From: Sphaerisporangium perillae
GTDB taxonomy: Bacteria; Actinomycetota; Actinomycetes; Streptosporangiales; Streptosporangiaceae
Direction: 5' to 3'
Assembly: GCF_023276435.1 (NCBI RefSeq)
Contig: NZ_JALLPO010000012.1
Location: 62,001 to 126,000, forward strand
Length of the DNA stretch: 64,000 bases
A program made the translations under genes and the position numbers. Shown here piece by piece: positions 7,922-17,650 of the stretch. Position 1 is the stretch's first letter, and the number at the start of each line of letters is the position of its first letter. The notes under the pieces were generated by a model. The model did not search any database. It was not told the origin of the DNA and was given only the letters and a program-made list of their open reading frames with translations.

Positions 7922-8371
7922 ATGGAGCCATCCGTGGAACACAACCGGAACGGCACGCTGAGCGTGCTCTGGCACGGCGGAAACCGCTTTGACATCCAGG
8001 TCCGCCGCCACACGATCCGCGTCGACCAGTCCATGGACTTCGGCGGGGGCGACACCGGTCCCACTCCTGTGGAGCTGTTCGTCGGGAGCCTCGCGGCCTG
8101 CGTCGCGCACTGCGCCGAACGCTATCTCCACCGCTGCGAGCTGTCCGCAGGGGTGACGGTGACCGCCGACTACGAGATGGGTCTCCGGCCGGCGCACGTC
8201 AGCCACATCAAGCTGGTCATCGAAGCTCCGGGCGTCCCCGAAGGACTGCGGGAGTCCTTCAGCAACGTCATCCAGCACAGCGCCGTGCACAACTCGCTAC
8301 GGCTGCCTCCGGAAACGACCTACGAGATCCGCATCGCGGAGGCCGCCGCCGCCGTCAGAGTCCAGCAGTAG
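7922..8371 (+). CDS. OsmC-like protein lacking the second redox cysteine
   Basis: About 149 residues of the OsmC/Ohr fold, which reduces organic hydroperoxides with a pair of cysteines. The first site, VGSLAACVAHCAERYL, keeps Cys. At the second site, where related proteins have Cys-x-VHNTL, this protein has HSAVHNSL, so the resolving Cys is Ser. Catalysis by the usual disulfide cycle is therefore doubtful. The ATG at 7922 was chosen; a GTG at 7886 is possible and the ribosome-binding site does not settle it. It lies about 40 bases before the CBS-BON gene and may be co-transcribed. Confidence 0.8.
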   Translation: MEPSVEHNRNGTLSVLWHGGNRFDIQVRRHTIRVDQSMDFGGGDTGPTPVELFVGSLAACVAHCAERYLHRCELSAGVTVTADYEMGLRPAHVSHIKLVIEAPGVPEGLRESFSNVIQHSAVHNSLRLPPETTYEIRIAEAAAAVRVQQ

Positions 8372-8412
8372 CCAGGACAGGCGCCGCGGAGCCGTGGCGG
8401 AAGGAGTCGATC

Positions 8413-9108
8413 GTGCACAAGAAGGTGCGGGACGTCATGACCAGGGAGGTCGCGTCCGTCAACGGCAGCACACCGTTCAAGGACGTCGCCGAGGTGCTCG
8501 TCCGGCATGGAGTGAGCGCGGTCCCGGTGGTCGACGGCGAGGGGCACGTCATCGGCGTGATCTCCGAAGCCGACCTGCTCCGCAAGGAGGAGTTCAGGGA
8601 GCAGTACTACGGCGAAGACTACCGGCCTTCCCTTCGTTCCCGGCTTCGCCGGCATATCGGCGGCCAAGGTGGGAGCCCGGAGGAGAAGGCGCGCGGGGAG
8701 AGCGCGGCCGAGTTGATGACCAAACCGGCGATCACGGTGAGGTCGTACACCTCCGTGGTGACCGCCGCCCGTCAGATGAGCGAGCACGGGGTGAAGCGAC
8801 TTCCGGTGGTCGACGACGACGGCCTGCTCGAGGGCATCGTCAGCCGCCACGATCTGCTCACGATGTTCGTCAGAACCGACGACGACATCGCCGACGAGGT
8901 GCGCGATGACATCGTCGAAGGAGCCCTGTGGCCATACTCGCCTGCCGTCCACGTTTCGGTGGCCGGTGGCGTCGTGACGCTGAGAGGCCAGATGGCGACC
9001 CGCGGCGACGCGCGGATGATCGTACGAATGACCGAGCGGGTCAACGGGGTGGTCGACGTGCTCGACGAGCTGGGGTGGAGAGAGGACGACATTCCCGCCG
9101 GCGACTGA
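8413..9108 (+). CDS. CBS-CBS-BON domain protein
   Basis: 231 residues. There are two CBS motifs (residues about 5-60, VRDVMTREVASV...VPVVDGEGHVIGVISEADLL; about 97-155, AAELMTKPAITV...LPVVDDDGLLEGIVSRHDLL) and a C-terminal BON domain (about 160-225, VSVAGGVVTLRGQM). CBS pairs bind adenosyl ligands and BON domains contact membranes or polymers. Proteins of this layout are induced by stress in actinobacteria, but no catalytic role is known. The GTG at 8413 follows GGAAGGAG. It is the likely second gene of a unit with the OsmC-like gene. Confidence 0.85.
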   Translation: MHKKVRDVMTREVASVNGSTPFKDVAEVLVRHGVSAVPVVDGEGHVIGVISEADLLRKEEFREQYYGEDYRPSLRSRLRRHIGGQGGSPEEKARGESAAELMTKPAITVRSYTSVVTAARQMSEHGVKRLPVVDDDGLLEGIVSRHDLLTMFVRTDDDIADEVRDDIVEGALWPYSPAVHVSVAGGVVTLRGQMATRGDARMIVRMTERVNGVVDVLDELGWREDDIPAGD

Positions 9109-9177
9109 AGGCGGCGCCGGTATTGAGGCGGCACAGGACGAGCCGGTTTCCCTTCCCGACCCTGATGATCGGATCCT

Positions 9178-9358
9178 CCGCCACCTCCCCCGGTACGGGG
9201 TCGTCAGGTACGGTGCGCTTGATGATGCACCGTCCGGGCGGCACCGGGTCCTCCACCACGACGGCCTGTCCCGGACGGACCTCCGCTTCTTGAGATCGTC
9301 CGGGTCCACGTCCCGCAGGTCGACTCCTCCCCAGCGGATCGAGCCGGACGTCGGCTCG
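9178..9358 (-). pseudogene. chimeric remnant of S26 signal peptidase and ABC exporter genes
   Basis: Two blocks are near copies of the operon 2 kb away. Bases 9178-9283 match about 11338-11457 (signal peptidase region coding for EVRPGQVVVVEDPVPPGRWI) and 9284-9358 match 12240-12314 (exporter region coding for EPTSGSIRWGGVDLRD). The order is as in the parent, but about 0.78 kb between them is missing and the two parts are in different frames. Substitutions (GRC for GRW, PDDPV for PGDPV) show decay. It is a dead duplicate that went through an internal deletion. Confidence 0.85.
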
Positions 9359-9421
9359 AGCATCGAGCATTCCGCATGCTGTGTTCCTTGCCCTGCGCGC
9401 ACTATGCACCTCTAGGCGATT

Positions 9422-9460
9422 CGGTCAATCTTGACCGGTTTGCGCGGGTCTTTGTACGAT
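9422..9460 (+). promoter_or_regulatory. promoter with overlapping palindrome for the M1 peptidase
   Basis: TTGACC (9431-9436) and TACGAT (9455-9460) are spaced by 18 bases and read towards the metallopeptidase gene, leaving a leader of about 190 bases. The perfect dyad CGGTCAA-TC-TTGACCG (9422-9437) covers the -35 box and could be an operator. Confidence 0.45.
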
Positions 9461-9655
9461 CTTCATCGTCCTATCGGGGCGCCGCCGCGGTGTCGCATCA
9501 GGAGACGCCGCTCCTGTCCGGGAATGGGCGTCGTCCTGCCTCCGATGCATTCTCGGCGAGCGTCCGTAGTGTTGTCGCCGATCACGCGCGCGGCGCCGGT
9601 GTACCCCTGTTCGCGTGACGAGGTGGGCTCCCGCGGGAGCACTGAGAGGAATCGC

Positions 9656-11068
9656 ATGAGGTCTCGTAGTTTGCGTGGCGCGGTCGTCGCGGCAGGGCTT
9701 TCGGTGCTGGTCGGCGCGCAGCCCGCGCTGGCGGCGCCGGCGGGCCACGGTGAGCCGCGCTATTCGGCGGGTGCGCCCAGCGTTGGGGATCCGTACTTCC
9801 CCGACGAGGGCAACGGGGGCTTCGATGTGCTGCACTACGACGTCGCCTTCGACTACGAGCCGGCCACCAGGCACATGGTCGCCACCACGACCATCACCGC
9901 GCTGGCGACCCAGGATCTGGACCGGTTCGACCTTGACTTCCGCGGCCCGGAGATCAGCGCCCTCCTCGTCGGCAAGCATCCGGCGTCGTTCCGGAGGGAC
10001 GGGCAAGAGCTCGTCGTCACCCCGCGCCCGAAGCTGAAAAGCGGCGAGCAGTTCACTGTGGTCGTGAAGTACGCGGGCACGCCCCCGGTCATCACCGACC
10101 CGGACGAGTCCATCGAGGGCTGGGTGCCGACCGACGACGGCGTGTTCGTGCCGGGCGAGCCGCAGGGGTCCCCCGCCTGGCTGCCCGGCAGCGACCACCC
10201 GACGGACAAGGCGACCTTCACCTTCCACGCGACCGTGCCGGAGGGTCTCACCGCCGTCGGCAACGGCCAGTTGCTGTCGCAGAAGACCGTCGGCGGCCGT
10301 ACGACGTTCGTGTGGGACTCCACCGAGCCGATGGCGACCTATCTCGCTACGGTGACGATCGGGAAGTTCCAGGTCGCCCGGTCGGCCACACCGAGCGGGA
10401 TCCCGATCTACACCGCCGTCGACCCGCAGCTCGCGAGCCAGTCGGCGGCGACCGTCGCCAGGATCCCCGACATCATCGAATACTTCGGCTCCCTGTTCGG
10501 CCCCTACCCGTTCGCCTCCGCCGGGGCGATCATCGACCGGGCGCCGGATGTCGGATACGCCCTGGAGAGCCAGACCAAGCCGATCTTCTCCAGCTCGCCG
10601 AGCCTCAACACGATGGCGCACGAGATCGCCCACCAGTGGTACGGGGACAGCGTGTCGCTCAGCCGCTGGTCCGACATCTGGCTCAACGAAGGCTTCGCGA
10701 CCTATGCCCAGTGGATGTGGACCGAGCACAACGGGGGCGCCACGACGCAGCAGACCTTCAACAGCGCGAGCAACTACGGGCGCGCCGCGACCTCGGCGTT
10801 CTGGCAGACCGTCACGACGGACCCCGGCCCGGTGGACATGTTCGGCAGCGTGCCCTACAACCGGGGCGCGATGACGCTGCACGCGCTGCGCGGCAAGATC
10901 GGCGACACCGCGTTCTTCCAGCTGCTCAAGCAGTGGGCCACCGCACACCGGTACGGCAACGTGAGCACCGCCGACTTCATCGGCGAGGCGCAGAGCGTGT
11001 CGGGCATGGATCTGACGAACTTCTTCGACGTGTGGCTGGTTCAGAAGGGCAAGCCGGCCACCTGGTGA
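9656..11068 (+). CDS. secreted M1-family zinc metallopeptidase
   Basis: 470 residues with a signal peptide (MRSRSLRGAVVAAGLSVLV...ALAAPA). An N-terminal beta-sandwich of M1 type is followed by the catalytic domain with H322-E-I-A-H326, then E345 in WLNEGFATY, which is the HExxH-x18-E zinc site. M1 enzymes remove N-terminal residues from peptides. This short form lacks the C-terminal helical domain of 850-residue aminopeptidase N, as do other secreted actinobacterial members. The ATG at 9656 has GAGAGGA upstream. It converges on the peptide-cassette operon and lies between that operon and its decayed copy. Confidence 0.88.
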   Translation: MRSRSLRGAVVAAGLSVLVGAQPALAAPAGHGEPRYSAGAPSVGDPYFPDEGNGGFDVLHYDVAFDYEPATRHMVATTTITALATQDLDRFDLDFRGPEISALLVGKHPASFRRDGQELVVTPRPKLKSGEQFTVVVKYAGTPPVITDPDESIEGWVPTDDGVFVPGEPQGSPAWLPGSDHPTDKATFTFHATVPEGLTAVGNGQLLSQKTVGGRTTFVWDSTEPMATYLATVTIGKFQVARSATPSGIPIYTAVDPQLASQSAATVARIPDIIEYFGSLFGPYPFASAGAIIDRAPDVGYALESQTKPIFSSSPSLNTMAHEIAHQWYGDSVSLSRWSDIWLNEGFATYAQWMWTEHNGGATTQQTFNSASNYGRAATSAFWQTVTTDPGPVDMFGSVPYNRGAMTLHALRGKIGDTAFFQLLKQWATAHRYGNVSTADFIGEAQSVSGMDLTNFFDVWLVQKGKPATW

Positions 11069-11192
11069 TCTCGAACGGCGAGGTCTCCCACCCGTCATCG
11101 AGACGGTCTACGCCGCGAACGCCCGCCGCCTGATCACCTGAAGCACTCCCGGCCTCGCGTCCGTTGACGACATGATCTCCGGCAGCGTGCTC

Positions 11193-11621
11193 TCAACCGC
11201 GGAGACTGCGGGACACCACCCCGAGCAGGCGGCCGGCGGGGATGTAGCCGAACCTGCGGGAGTCGGCGCTGGCCGCGGGGTTGTCGCCCAGGAGGACCAG
11301 GCAACCCGCCGGGACCCGGGAGCCGGGTGCGGCGCCCGCGGCCGCCGCCACCTCCCCCGGTACGGGGTCACCGGGTAGGGCGGCCGCGCGCTTGATGATC
11401 CACCGTCCGGGCGGCACCGGGTCCTCGACCACGACGACCTGGCCCGGACGGACCTCGGCCAGCGGCGCCCTGCGGACCAGGACCCGCTCCCCCTCCCGGT
11501 AGGTGGGCGCCATGCTCTCGCCGTGGACCGTCACCACGAGGTACCGACGCCGTGCCCGGAGCCCGATCGCCAGGATGGCCGACAGGGTGAGCACGACCGC
11601 CAGGGAGACCAGCCCCGTCAT
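11193..11621 (-). CDS. S26-family signal peptidase
   Basis: 142 residues with one N-terminal membrane segment (LVSLAVVLTLSAILAIGL) and the serine/lysine dyad of type I signal peptidases: S36 in HGESMAPTY and K77 in WIIKRAAALPGD, then the LLGDN...DSRRFGYIP box. Its start overlaps the exporter stop (ATGA), so it is the last, translationally coupled gene of the cassette. A dedicated peptidase beside an exporter and a small Cys-rich peptide suggests it removes the leader of that peptide outside the membrane. General secretion use cannot be excluded. Confidence 0.88.
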   Translation of the reverse strand: MTGLVSLAVVLTLSAILAIGLRARRRYLVVTVHGESMAPTYREGERVLVRRAPLAEVRPGQVVVVEDPVPPGRWIIKRAAALPGDPVPGEVAAAAGAAPGSRVPAGCLVLLGDNPAASADSRRFGYIPAGRLLGVVSRSLRG

Positions 11622-13503
11622 GGTTCGATCGCGGTGGCGGTGAGCTCGTCCCGGTGTCCCTCGGCCTGGAGGTCCAGGTGACCCTCAACCTCGGGGCCCC
11701 GGTAGCCCTCGGCTTGGAGGAGGAAGAGCTTCGCGTACGGGCCGTCCGTGCGCAGGAGCTCGTCGTGGGTGCCCTGCTCGGCGATCCGGCCGTCGTCCAG
11801 GACCACGATCAGGTCGGCGTCGCGGATCGCGCCCAGCCTGTGGGAGATGAGCAGGCTCGTCCTGCCCGCTCGAAGCCCGCGCAGCCGGCGGTGGATCTCG
11901 TGTTCGGCGCGGGCGTCGAGCCCGGCGCTCGGCTCGTCGAGGATCATCATGTCGCAGCCTTCCCGGATGAGCGCCCGGGCGAGTGCCAGGCGCTGCCACT
12001 GCCCGCCGGAGAGGACCACGCCCGTGGAGGAGTCGTCCTCTTCCATCTCCCTGAAGAAGCTGCGGCTCAGCATGGTGTCGTAGCCGCGGGGCAGCTTGCG
12101 CACGGCGTCGTCGATGCCCGCCCGCCGTGCGGCGGCCGCGATGCGTTCCCGGTCGCCGATCGCCGTCAGGTCCCCGAGCCCGATGTTCTCCGCGGCGGTG
12201 AAGTCGTAGGACATGTAGTCCTGGAAGACCGCCCCGAGGCGCTTCCTGAGATCGTCGGGGTCCATGTCCCGCAGGTCGACTCCACCCCAGCGGATCGAGC
12301 CGGACGTCGGCTCGTAGAAACGGCACAGCAGTTTCACCAGCGTGCTCTTGCCCGCGCCGTTGAGCCCGACGAGGGCCACGCAGGATCCGCGCGGAATGGT
12401 GAAGTCGACTCCGCGCAGGATCCACGGGTGGTCCTCGCTGTACCGGAACCAGACGTCGCGTAGCTCGATGTCGCCGGCGGCGGGAATCCCCCGGGGGCGT
12501 TCGGGCCGTGGCAGGTCGGGTTCCATGCGGTCGAGGGCCAGGTAATGGCCGAACATCAGCAGTTCCTGGTGGGTATAGGCGGCCTGCTCGGCCAGGGAGC
12601 TCAGCGCCGTCTGCACGGCGGCCACCGCGACCACGAACATGGAGACGTCCCCTGCGGTGCCCTGGCCGTTCAGCGCCGCGTTGATCGCCACGAGCAGTCC
12701 GGCGCCCGCCGTGCCGGCGCTCACCAGGCTCAGCGCCGACTGGGTGAGCAGCTCGCGCCGGTCCAGGCTCCGGTGCTCACCGTTCGCGCGCATACGCTCG
12801 GCCCGCATCCGCCCCTGCAGGAAGTGGCCGAGCCCGAAGAGCCTGATCTCCTTCGCCGCCTGTACATCACCGAGCAGCCGTCCGTAGAAGATCTCCCTGC
12901 GCTCCATGGGGCTGATCTTCCACATCACCTGGGCCCTCCGGCGGCTGAGGGAGAGCTCGGCGATCAGGGTGGGGACGGCGGCGCCCAGCACGGCCGCGGT
13001 GATGACCGGACTGATCACCACGAGGGAGACCAGGAAGCCGAGCACCGTGACGGTGTTCTGGGCGATGCCGAGCGCGCCGTCGACGATCTGGCCGGGCGTG
13101 TGCCGCGCCGCCTGGTCGGCGAGGCGCAACCGGTCCAGGAACGCGGGGTCCTCGAACCTGGACAGGCCGGTGAAGCCGTTGACCTTGGTGTACAGCCGGT
13201 CCTGCGTGCGGAGCGCGGTGGCGCGGCCGAGTTCCGCCCGCAGGTACCGGCGTGCGTGCGGCAGCGTGAGCGCCAGCACCCCGAGGGAGACCAGGGCGAT
13301 CGCCGCGGGCATGACCGCGGTTCCCTCCCCCGTCAGCCCGTCCAGCACGATCTTAGTCAGCCAGGCGGTCGCGACGGGGATGGCCGCCGCGGCCAAGGTG
13401 ACGGCCACGTAGGCCGGCAGCAGCAGCGGACCGGCCTGCCACCCGAGGCGCAGCGCCGCGCCCAGCTCCGCGAGCCGGGACCACCGGACCTCCCTCTGTG
13501 CGG

Positions 13504-13507
<4 letters not shown>
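11618..13507 (-). CDS. ABC exporter, fused membrane and ATPase domains
   Basis: About 629 residues in one chain. The N-terminal part has six membrane helices of ABC-exporter type I (from LLLPAYVAVTLAAAAIPVA to the helices near 290) and the C-terminal part is the nucleotide-binding domain with Walker A GLNGAGKST, Q-loop FQDYMSYD, signature LSGGQWQR and Walker B MMILDEPSAGLD. There is no N-terminal C39 peptidase domain, so leader removal must be done by another protein, presumably the S26 peptidase that overlaps its 3' end. Its ATG overlaps the stop of the thioredoxin-like gene. A fragment of this gene is duplicated at 9284-9358. Confidence 0.88.
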
Positions 13508-14192
<685 letters not shown>

Positions 14193-14261
14193 ATCAAGTC
14201 CTCTCAGGTCGATGTCCCGCCGGCCGAATGGGCTCCGGCCGGCGGGCGGGGAAGGTCGCGG

Positions 14262-14438
14262 CTACGGCCGGTAGACGCAGGAGCCGCAGATGATCACGTT
14301 GTCGTCGGGGTAGTAGCAGCAGTACCGGGAGTGCCGGGCGCCGCACTGCTCGTAATAGCAGGACGCGGCGTCCGCGTGCCCCCTGGGAACCAGGAGCCCG
14401 AGCAGCCGGTCGGCCAGCGAGCCGATTCTTCTCGCCAT
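14262..14438 (-). CDS. small six-cysteine peptide, likely secreted precursor
   Basis: An unlisted-size gene of 58 codons with a strong ribosome-binding site (AGGGGAAG, spacing 5). The N-terminal 25 residues form a basic and hydrophobic leader, MARRIGSLADRLLGLLVPRG, ending HADAAS, which offers an AxA-type signal peptidase site. The rest is compact and rich in Tyr and Cys: C27, C32, C40, C41, C51 and C54 (C-x4-C-x7-CC-x9-C-x2-C), enough for three disulfides. It is the first gene of the operon that continues with a CxxC oxidoreductase, an ABC exporter and an S26 peptidase. I know no named family for it. Roles as a bacteriocin, signal or structural peptide are all open. Confidence 0.75.
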   Translation of the reverse strand: MARRIGSLADRLLGLLVPRGHADAASCYYEQCGARHSRYCCYYPDDNVIICGSCVYRP

Positions 14439-14503
14439 CGTTCTTCCCCTCTCTGAACGCGGATCCGGTTTTCAGTGATCGTCGGAAATTGTTGTTCTCA
14501 GCT

Positions 14504-14532
14504 GTAGAAGTGCCGTAGAAAAGGCGTAGAGC
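14504..14532. promoter_or_regulatory. SARP-type direct repeats in the divergent promoter
   Basis: Three heptamers, GTAGAAG (14504), GTAGAAA (14515) and GTAGAGC (14526), start exactly 11 bp apart with 4-bp spacers. Heptamers at one-turn spacing are the known binding pattern of OmpR-like SARP domains. They lie 66 bases before the Cys-rich peptide and 23 bases before the SARP gene, so the regulator next door is the likely reader. Confidence 0.6.
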
Positions 14533-14554
14533 TTCTGTTCAGGACCACGTCCGA

Positions 14555-17500
14555 ATGGAGATCCGCTTGGCATCGATGAGGTTCCGCTGCCTAGGGCCTC
14601 TGGAGGTGTGGGACGGCGAACGCTGGGTGCCGCCCAGCGGACGCAAGGTTCGCGGTGTGCTGGCCGCCCTGCTGGTCAGGGCGGGGCAGAACGTGTCAAC
14701 GGACTATCTGGTCCAAGAGCTGTGGGGGGAGGCGCCTCCCTCCTCGTGCAGGACGTTGGTTCGCGGATACGTCCTGTCGCTGAGACGGCTGCTCAACGAC
14801 CGCGACGCCGACGTCCTGCGGTACCGCGACGGCGGCTACCGGCTGAACGTCGAACGCGACGCCGTCGACGCTGCCTGTTTCGAGGACCTCTGCGACGAGG
14901 CGGGGCGGTTGCGGGCTCGCGGCGACCCGGCGGGGGCCGCGAAACCGGTGCGGCGCGCCCTCTCGCTCTGGCGCGGGCCGGTGATGGCCGACGTGCCCGT
15001 GACCTCCTCGCTGGCCACGTACGCCGACGTACTGGGCGAGCGCAGGCTGGCGGCGCTCGAATGGCGGATGGAGGCCGACCTAGAGGAGGGCCGGGCGGAG
15101 GATCTCGTCAAGGAGCTGGTGAGCCTCGTGGCGGAGCACCCGTTCCGCGAGGGGTTCGCGGTCCTGCTCATGCGCGCCATGCACCTGTCGGGACGGCGTT
15201 CCGAAGCGCTCAAGTTCTTCGCCGACCACCGGCGGCGGCTGAGGGACGACCTCGGCGTCGGTCCCGGCCCCGAGCTGGGCCGCGTGCACCAGGAGGTCCT
15301 GGTCGACGAGCGCCGCCCGGCGGCGCCGAACCAGCGCCAGGGGCCGGTTCAGACGCCGCCCTGCCTGGCCGACTTCACCGGTCGCCAGAAGGAGATCGAG
15401 CACTGGACGGCGGTGCTGGCCGCGGACGGCCCGCGGGCGCTCAGGACCGTCGCGATCTCCGGCCGCGCGGGGGTCGGGAAGACCACGCTGGCCGTCCACC
15501 TCGCGCATGGCCTCAGGGAGGGCTACCCCGACGGCCAGCTGTGCGCGGACTTCACCGGCCAGACCGCGCCCGCGGCGGTGCTGGGACAGTTCCTGCGCGC
15601 GCTCGGCGTGCCCGGTCCCTCGGTCCCCGAGACCCTCCCCGAGCGGGTCCAGCTCTACCGCAGCCTGCTCGCGGACCGGCGGGTCCTGGTGCTCGTCGAC
15701 AACGCCGACGCCGAAGCGCAGGTACGGGCGCTCCAGCCGGGGTCGGCCGGCTGCGCGGTGGTGGTGACGAGCCGCAAGCGGCTGCTGGGTCTGGAGTCCG
15801 CCTCCTTCGTCGACCTCGACGTCCTAGAGCCCGGCGCGGCTCTCGACCTGTTCGCCAAGATCGTGACCGCCGGGCGGGTCGAGCAGGAGCCCGAATCGGC
15901 GCTGGAGATCGTCGAGCTGTGCGGCCGGCTGCCGTTGGCCGTGCGGATCGCCGGGGCGCGGGTGACGGCACGGCCGGGGTGGCGGCTGTCCGCCTTCGCG
16001 GCGGAGCTGCGCGACGAGGCGTCGCGGCTCGACCGGCTCCGGGCCGGCGACCTCGACGTGAAAGCCGCGATCGGCACCTCCTACGCGGGCCTCGACGAGC
16101 CGCAGCGCCGGCTGTTCCGGCTGCTCGGGCTGCTCGACGCGCCCGACTTCCCCGGCTGGGCCGCGGCCGCGCTGACCGGTACGTCCGAGCGGGTCGCGGA
16201 CGAATGGCTGTTCGGCCTGGTGGACGCGCGCCTCGTCGACGAGATCGGGCCCGACCTCGCGGGACGGGCGCGGTTCCGCCTGCACGAGCTGATCCGGATC
16301 TTCGCCCGCCATCGCGCGGAGACCGAGGACGACGCCGCCGGCGGCCGGGAGGCGCTGTGCCGCGCGTTCGGCGGGTGGCTGCTGCTCGCGGAGGAGGCCG
16401 ACGCGCGCCTTCCCGCACGGACCTTGGCCGCGTTACATCCCAGCGCGTCCCGCTGGCGGCCCGACGCGGCGGAGAGCATGGTGAGCGACCCGTTCGCCTG
16501 GTTCGAGACGGAACGACGGACGATCATCGCTTCGGTGCGGCAGGCGGCCGGCCTGGGCGCGACGGAATACGCGTGGGGGCTGGCGGCCGCCGCCCAGACC
16601 TTCTACGAGCTGCGCGACGCCCCGGAAGGCACGCGTACGCACCAGGTGGCGCTGGCCGCCTGCCGGGAGGCCGGGGACCGCCTGGGCGAGGCGATCATGC
16701 TGCGCAACCTCGCCGACCTGCATTCCGGCAAGTCCGGCACCGCGCTCGACGACAAGCTGGAGTCGACCGGCTCGTCCTGCCGGATCTTCCGCGAGCTCGG
16801 TGAGCGTCGCGGCCTGGCGGACGCGCTGTACCTCTGCGGCGACGCGCACCGGCTGCGGGGTGACCACGACCAGGCCCTCACCCGGCTCCACGAGAGCCTG
16901 GAGATCGCCCGGTCGTGCGATTACCTGCTCGGCGAGCTCCACGTGCTCCAGCAGTTCGGCATCATCGACAACGAGCGGGGACGCCTCGACGAGGCGCTAG
17001 AGCACGCGCGGCGCGCCATGGTGATCGCCGAGAAGCTCGCCGGCCCGCGTGAGGAGTGCGTCGTGCGCACGCTGCTCGGGGTGATCCACAAACGGGCCGG
17101 CCGGTACGACGAGGGCGCCGAGCAGTTGCGCGAGGCCGTGGCCAAGGCCAGGTCGTCGGCCGATCCCCTGCTGGAGGCGCAGGTGCTCGCCCATCTCGGA
17201 CAGCTCTACGCCGATCACGGTCACCCCGACGCCCGCCGGACGCTGGAGCGCGGCCTGGCCGCCGGCTCCGCCTGCCACTACGACTTCGGCCAGGCGGTCG
17301 CCCTCCACGGGCTCGGCCTCCTGGAGAGCGCGGAAGGACGCCACGAACAGGCCATCGCCCGGTTCCGCGCCGCCGCGGTCCTGTGGGAGCGGCTGCAGCA
17401 CGCGTACGGAAGAGCGCGGACCATGGGCGCGCTCGGTGAGGTCTACGCGAAGGCCGGCGACCGGGCGGCCGCACGCCTCTCCCTTGCCGAGGCGCGCCGG

Positions 17501-17566
17501 CAGTACCTCGAACTCGGCAACGAGACCGAGGCCGCACGCCTCACCGCCCTGACCCCAGAGGAATGA
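14555..17566 (+). CDS. AfsR-type SARP regulator (winged helix, BTAD, NB-ARC, TPR)
   Basis: 1003 residues. The order is an OmpR-like DNA-binding domain (residues about 8-105, MRFRCLGPLEVWDGERWVPP...LRRLLNDRDADVLRYRDGGYRL), a BTAD domain (about 105-250), an NB-ARC ATPase (Walker A GRAGVGKTTLA near 305; VVVTSRKRLLG; LPLAVRIAGAR), and TPR-like helices from about 690 to the end. AfsR-like proteins activate nearby genes, usually for secondary metabolites, in an ATP-gated way. It is transcribed away from the peptide cassette with shared direct repeats between. The start at 14555 or the ATG at 14576 are both possible. Confidence 0.88.
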   Translation: MEIRLASMRFRCLGPLEVWDGERWVPPSGRKVRGVLAALLVRAGQNVSTDYLVQELWGEAPPSSCRTLVRGYVLSLRRLLNDRDADVLRYRDGGYRLNVERDAVDAACFEDLCDEAGRLRARGDPAGAAKPVRRALSLWRGPVMADVPVTSSLATYADVLGERRLAALEWRMEADLEEGRAEDLVKELVSLVAEHPFREGFAVLLMRAMHLSGRRSEALKFFADHRRRLRDDLGVGPGPELGRVHQEVLVDERRPAAPNQRQGPVQTPPCLADFTGRQKEIEHWTAVLAADGPRALRTVAISGRAGVGKTTLAVHLAHGLREGYPDGQLCADFTGQTAPAAVLGQFLRALGVPGPSVPETLPERVQLYRSLLADRRVLVLVDNADAEAQVRALQPGSAGCAVVVTSRKRLLGLESASFVDLDVLEPGAALDLFAKIVTAGRVEQEPESALEIVELCGRLPLAVRIAGARVTARPGWRLSAFAAELRDEASRLDRLRAGDLDVKAAIGTSYAGLDEPQRRLFRLLGLLDAPDFPGWAAAALTGTSERVADEWLFGLVDARLVDEIGPDLAGRARFRLHELIRIFARHRAETEDDAAGGREALCRAFGGWLLLAEEADARLPARTLAALHPSASRWRPDAAESMVSDPFAWFETERRTIIASVRQAAGLGATEYAWGLAAAAQTFYELRDAPEGTRTHQVALAACREAGDRLGEAIMLRNLADLHSGKSGTALDDKLESTGSSCRIFRELGERRGLADALYLCGDAHRLRGDHDQALTRLHESLEIARSCDYLLGELHVLQQFGIIDNERGRLDEALEHARRAMVIAEKLAGPREECVVRTLLGVIHKRAGRYDEGAEQLREAVAKARSSADPLLEAQVLAHLGQLYADHGHPDARRTLERGLAAGSACHYDFGQAVALHGLGLLESAEGRHEQAIARFRAAAVLWERLQHAYGRARTMGALGEVYAKAGDRAAARLSLAEARRQYLELGNETEAARLTALTPEE

Positions 17567-17650
17567 GCACAGCCGCGCGGGCGGAGCGGCGAGGTGATCA
17601 CCCCTGACCGCGCAGGTCCGCGCCGGCGCGGGGATGTCCACAGGCTGTGT

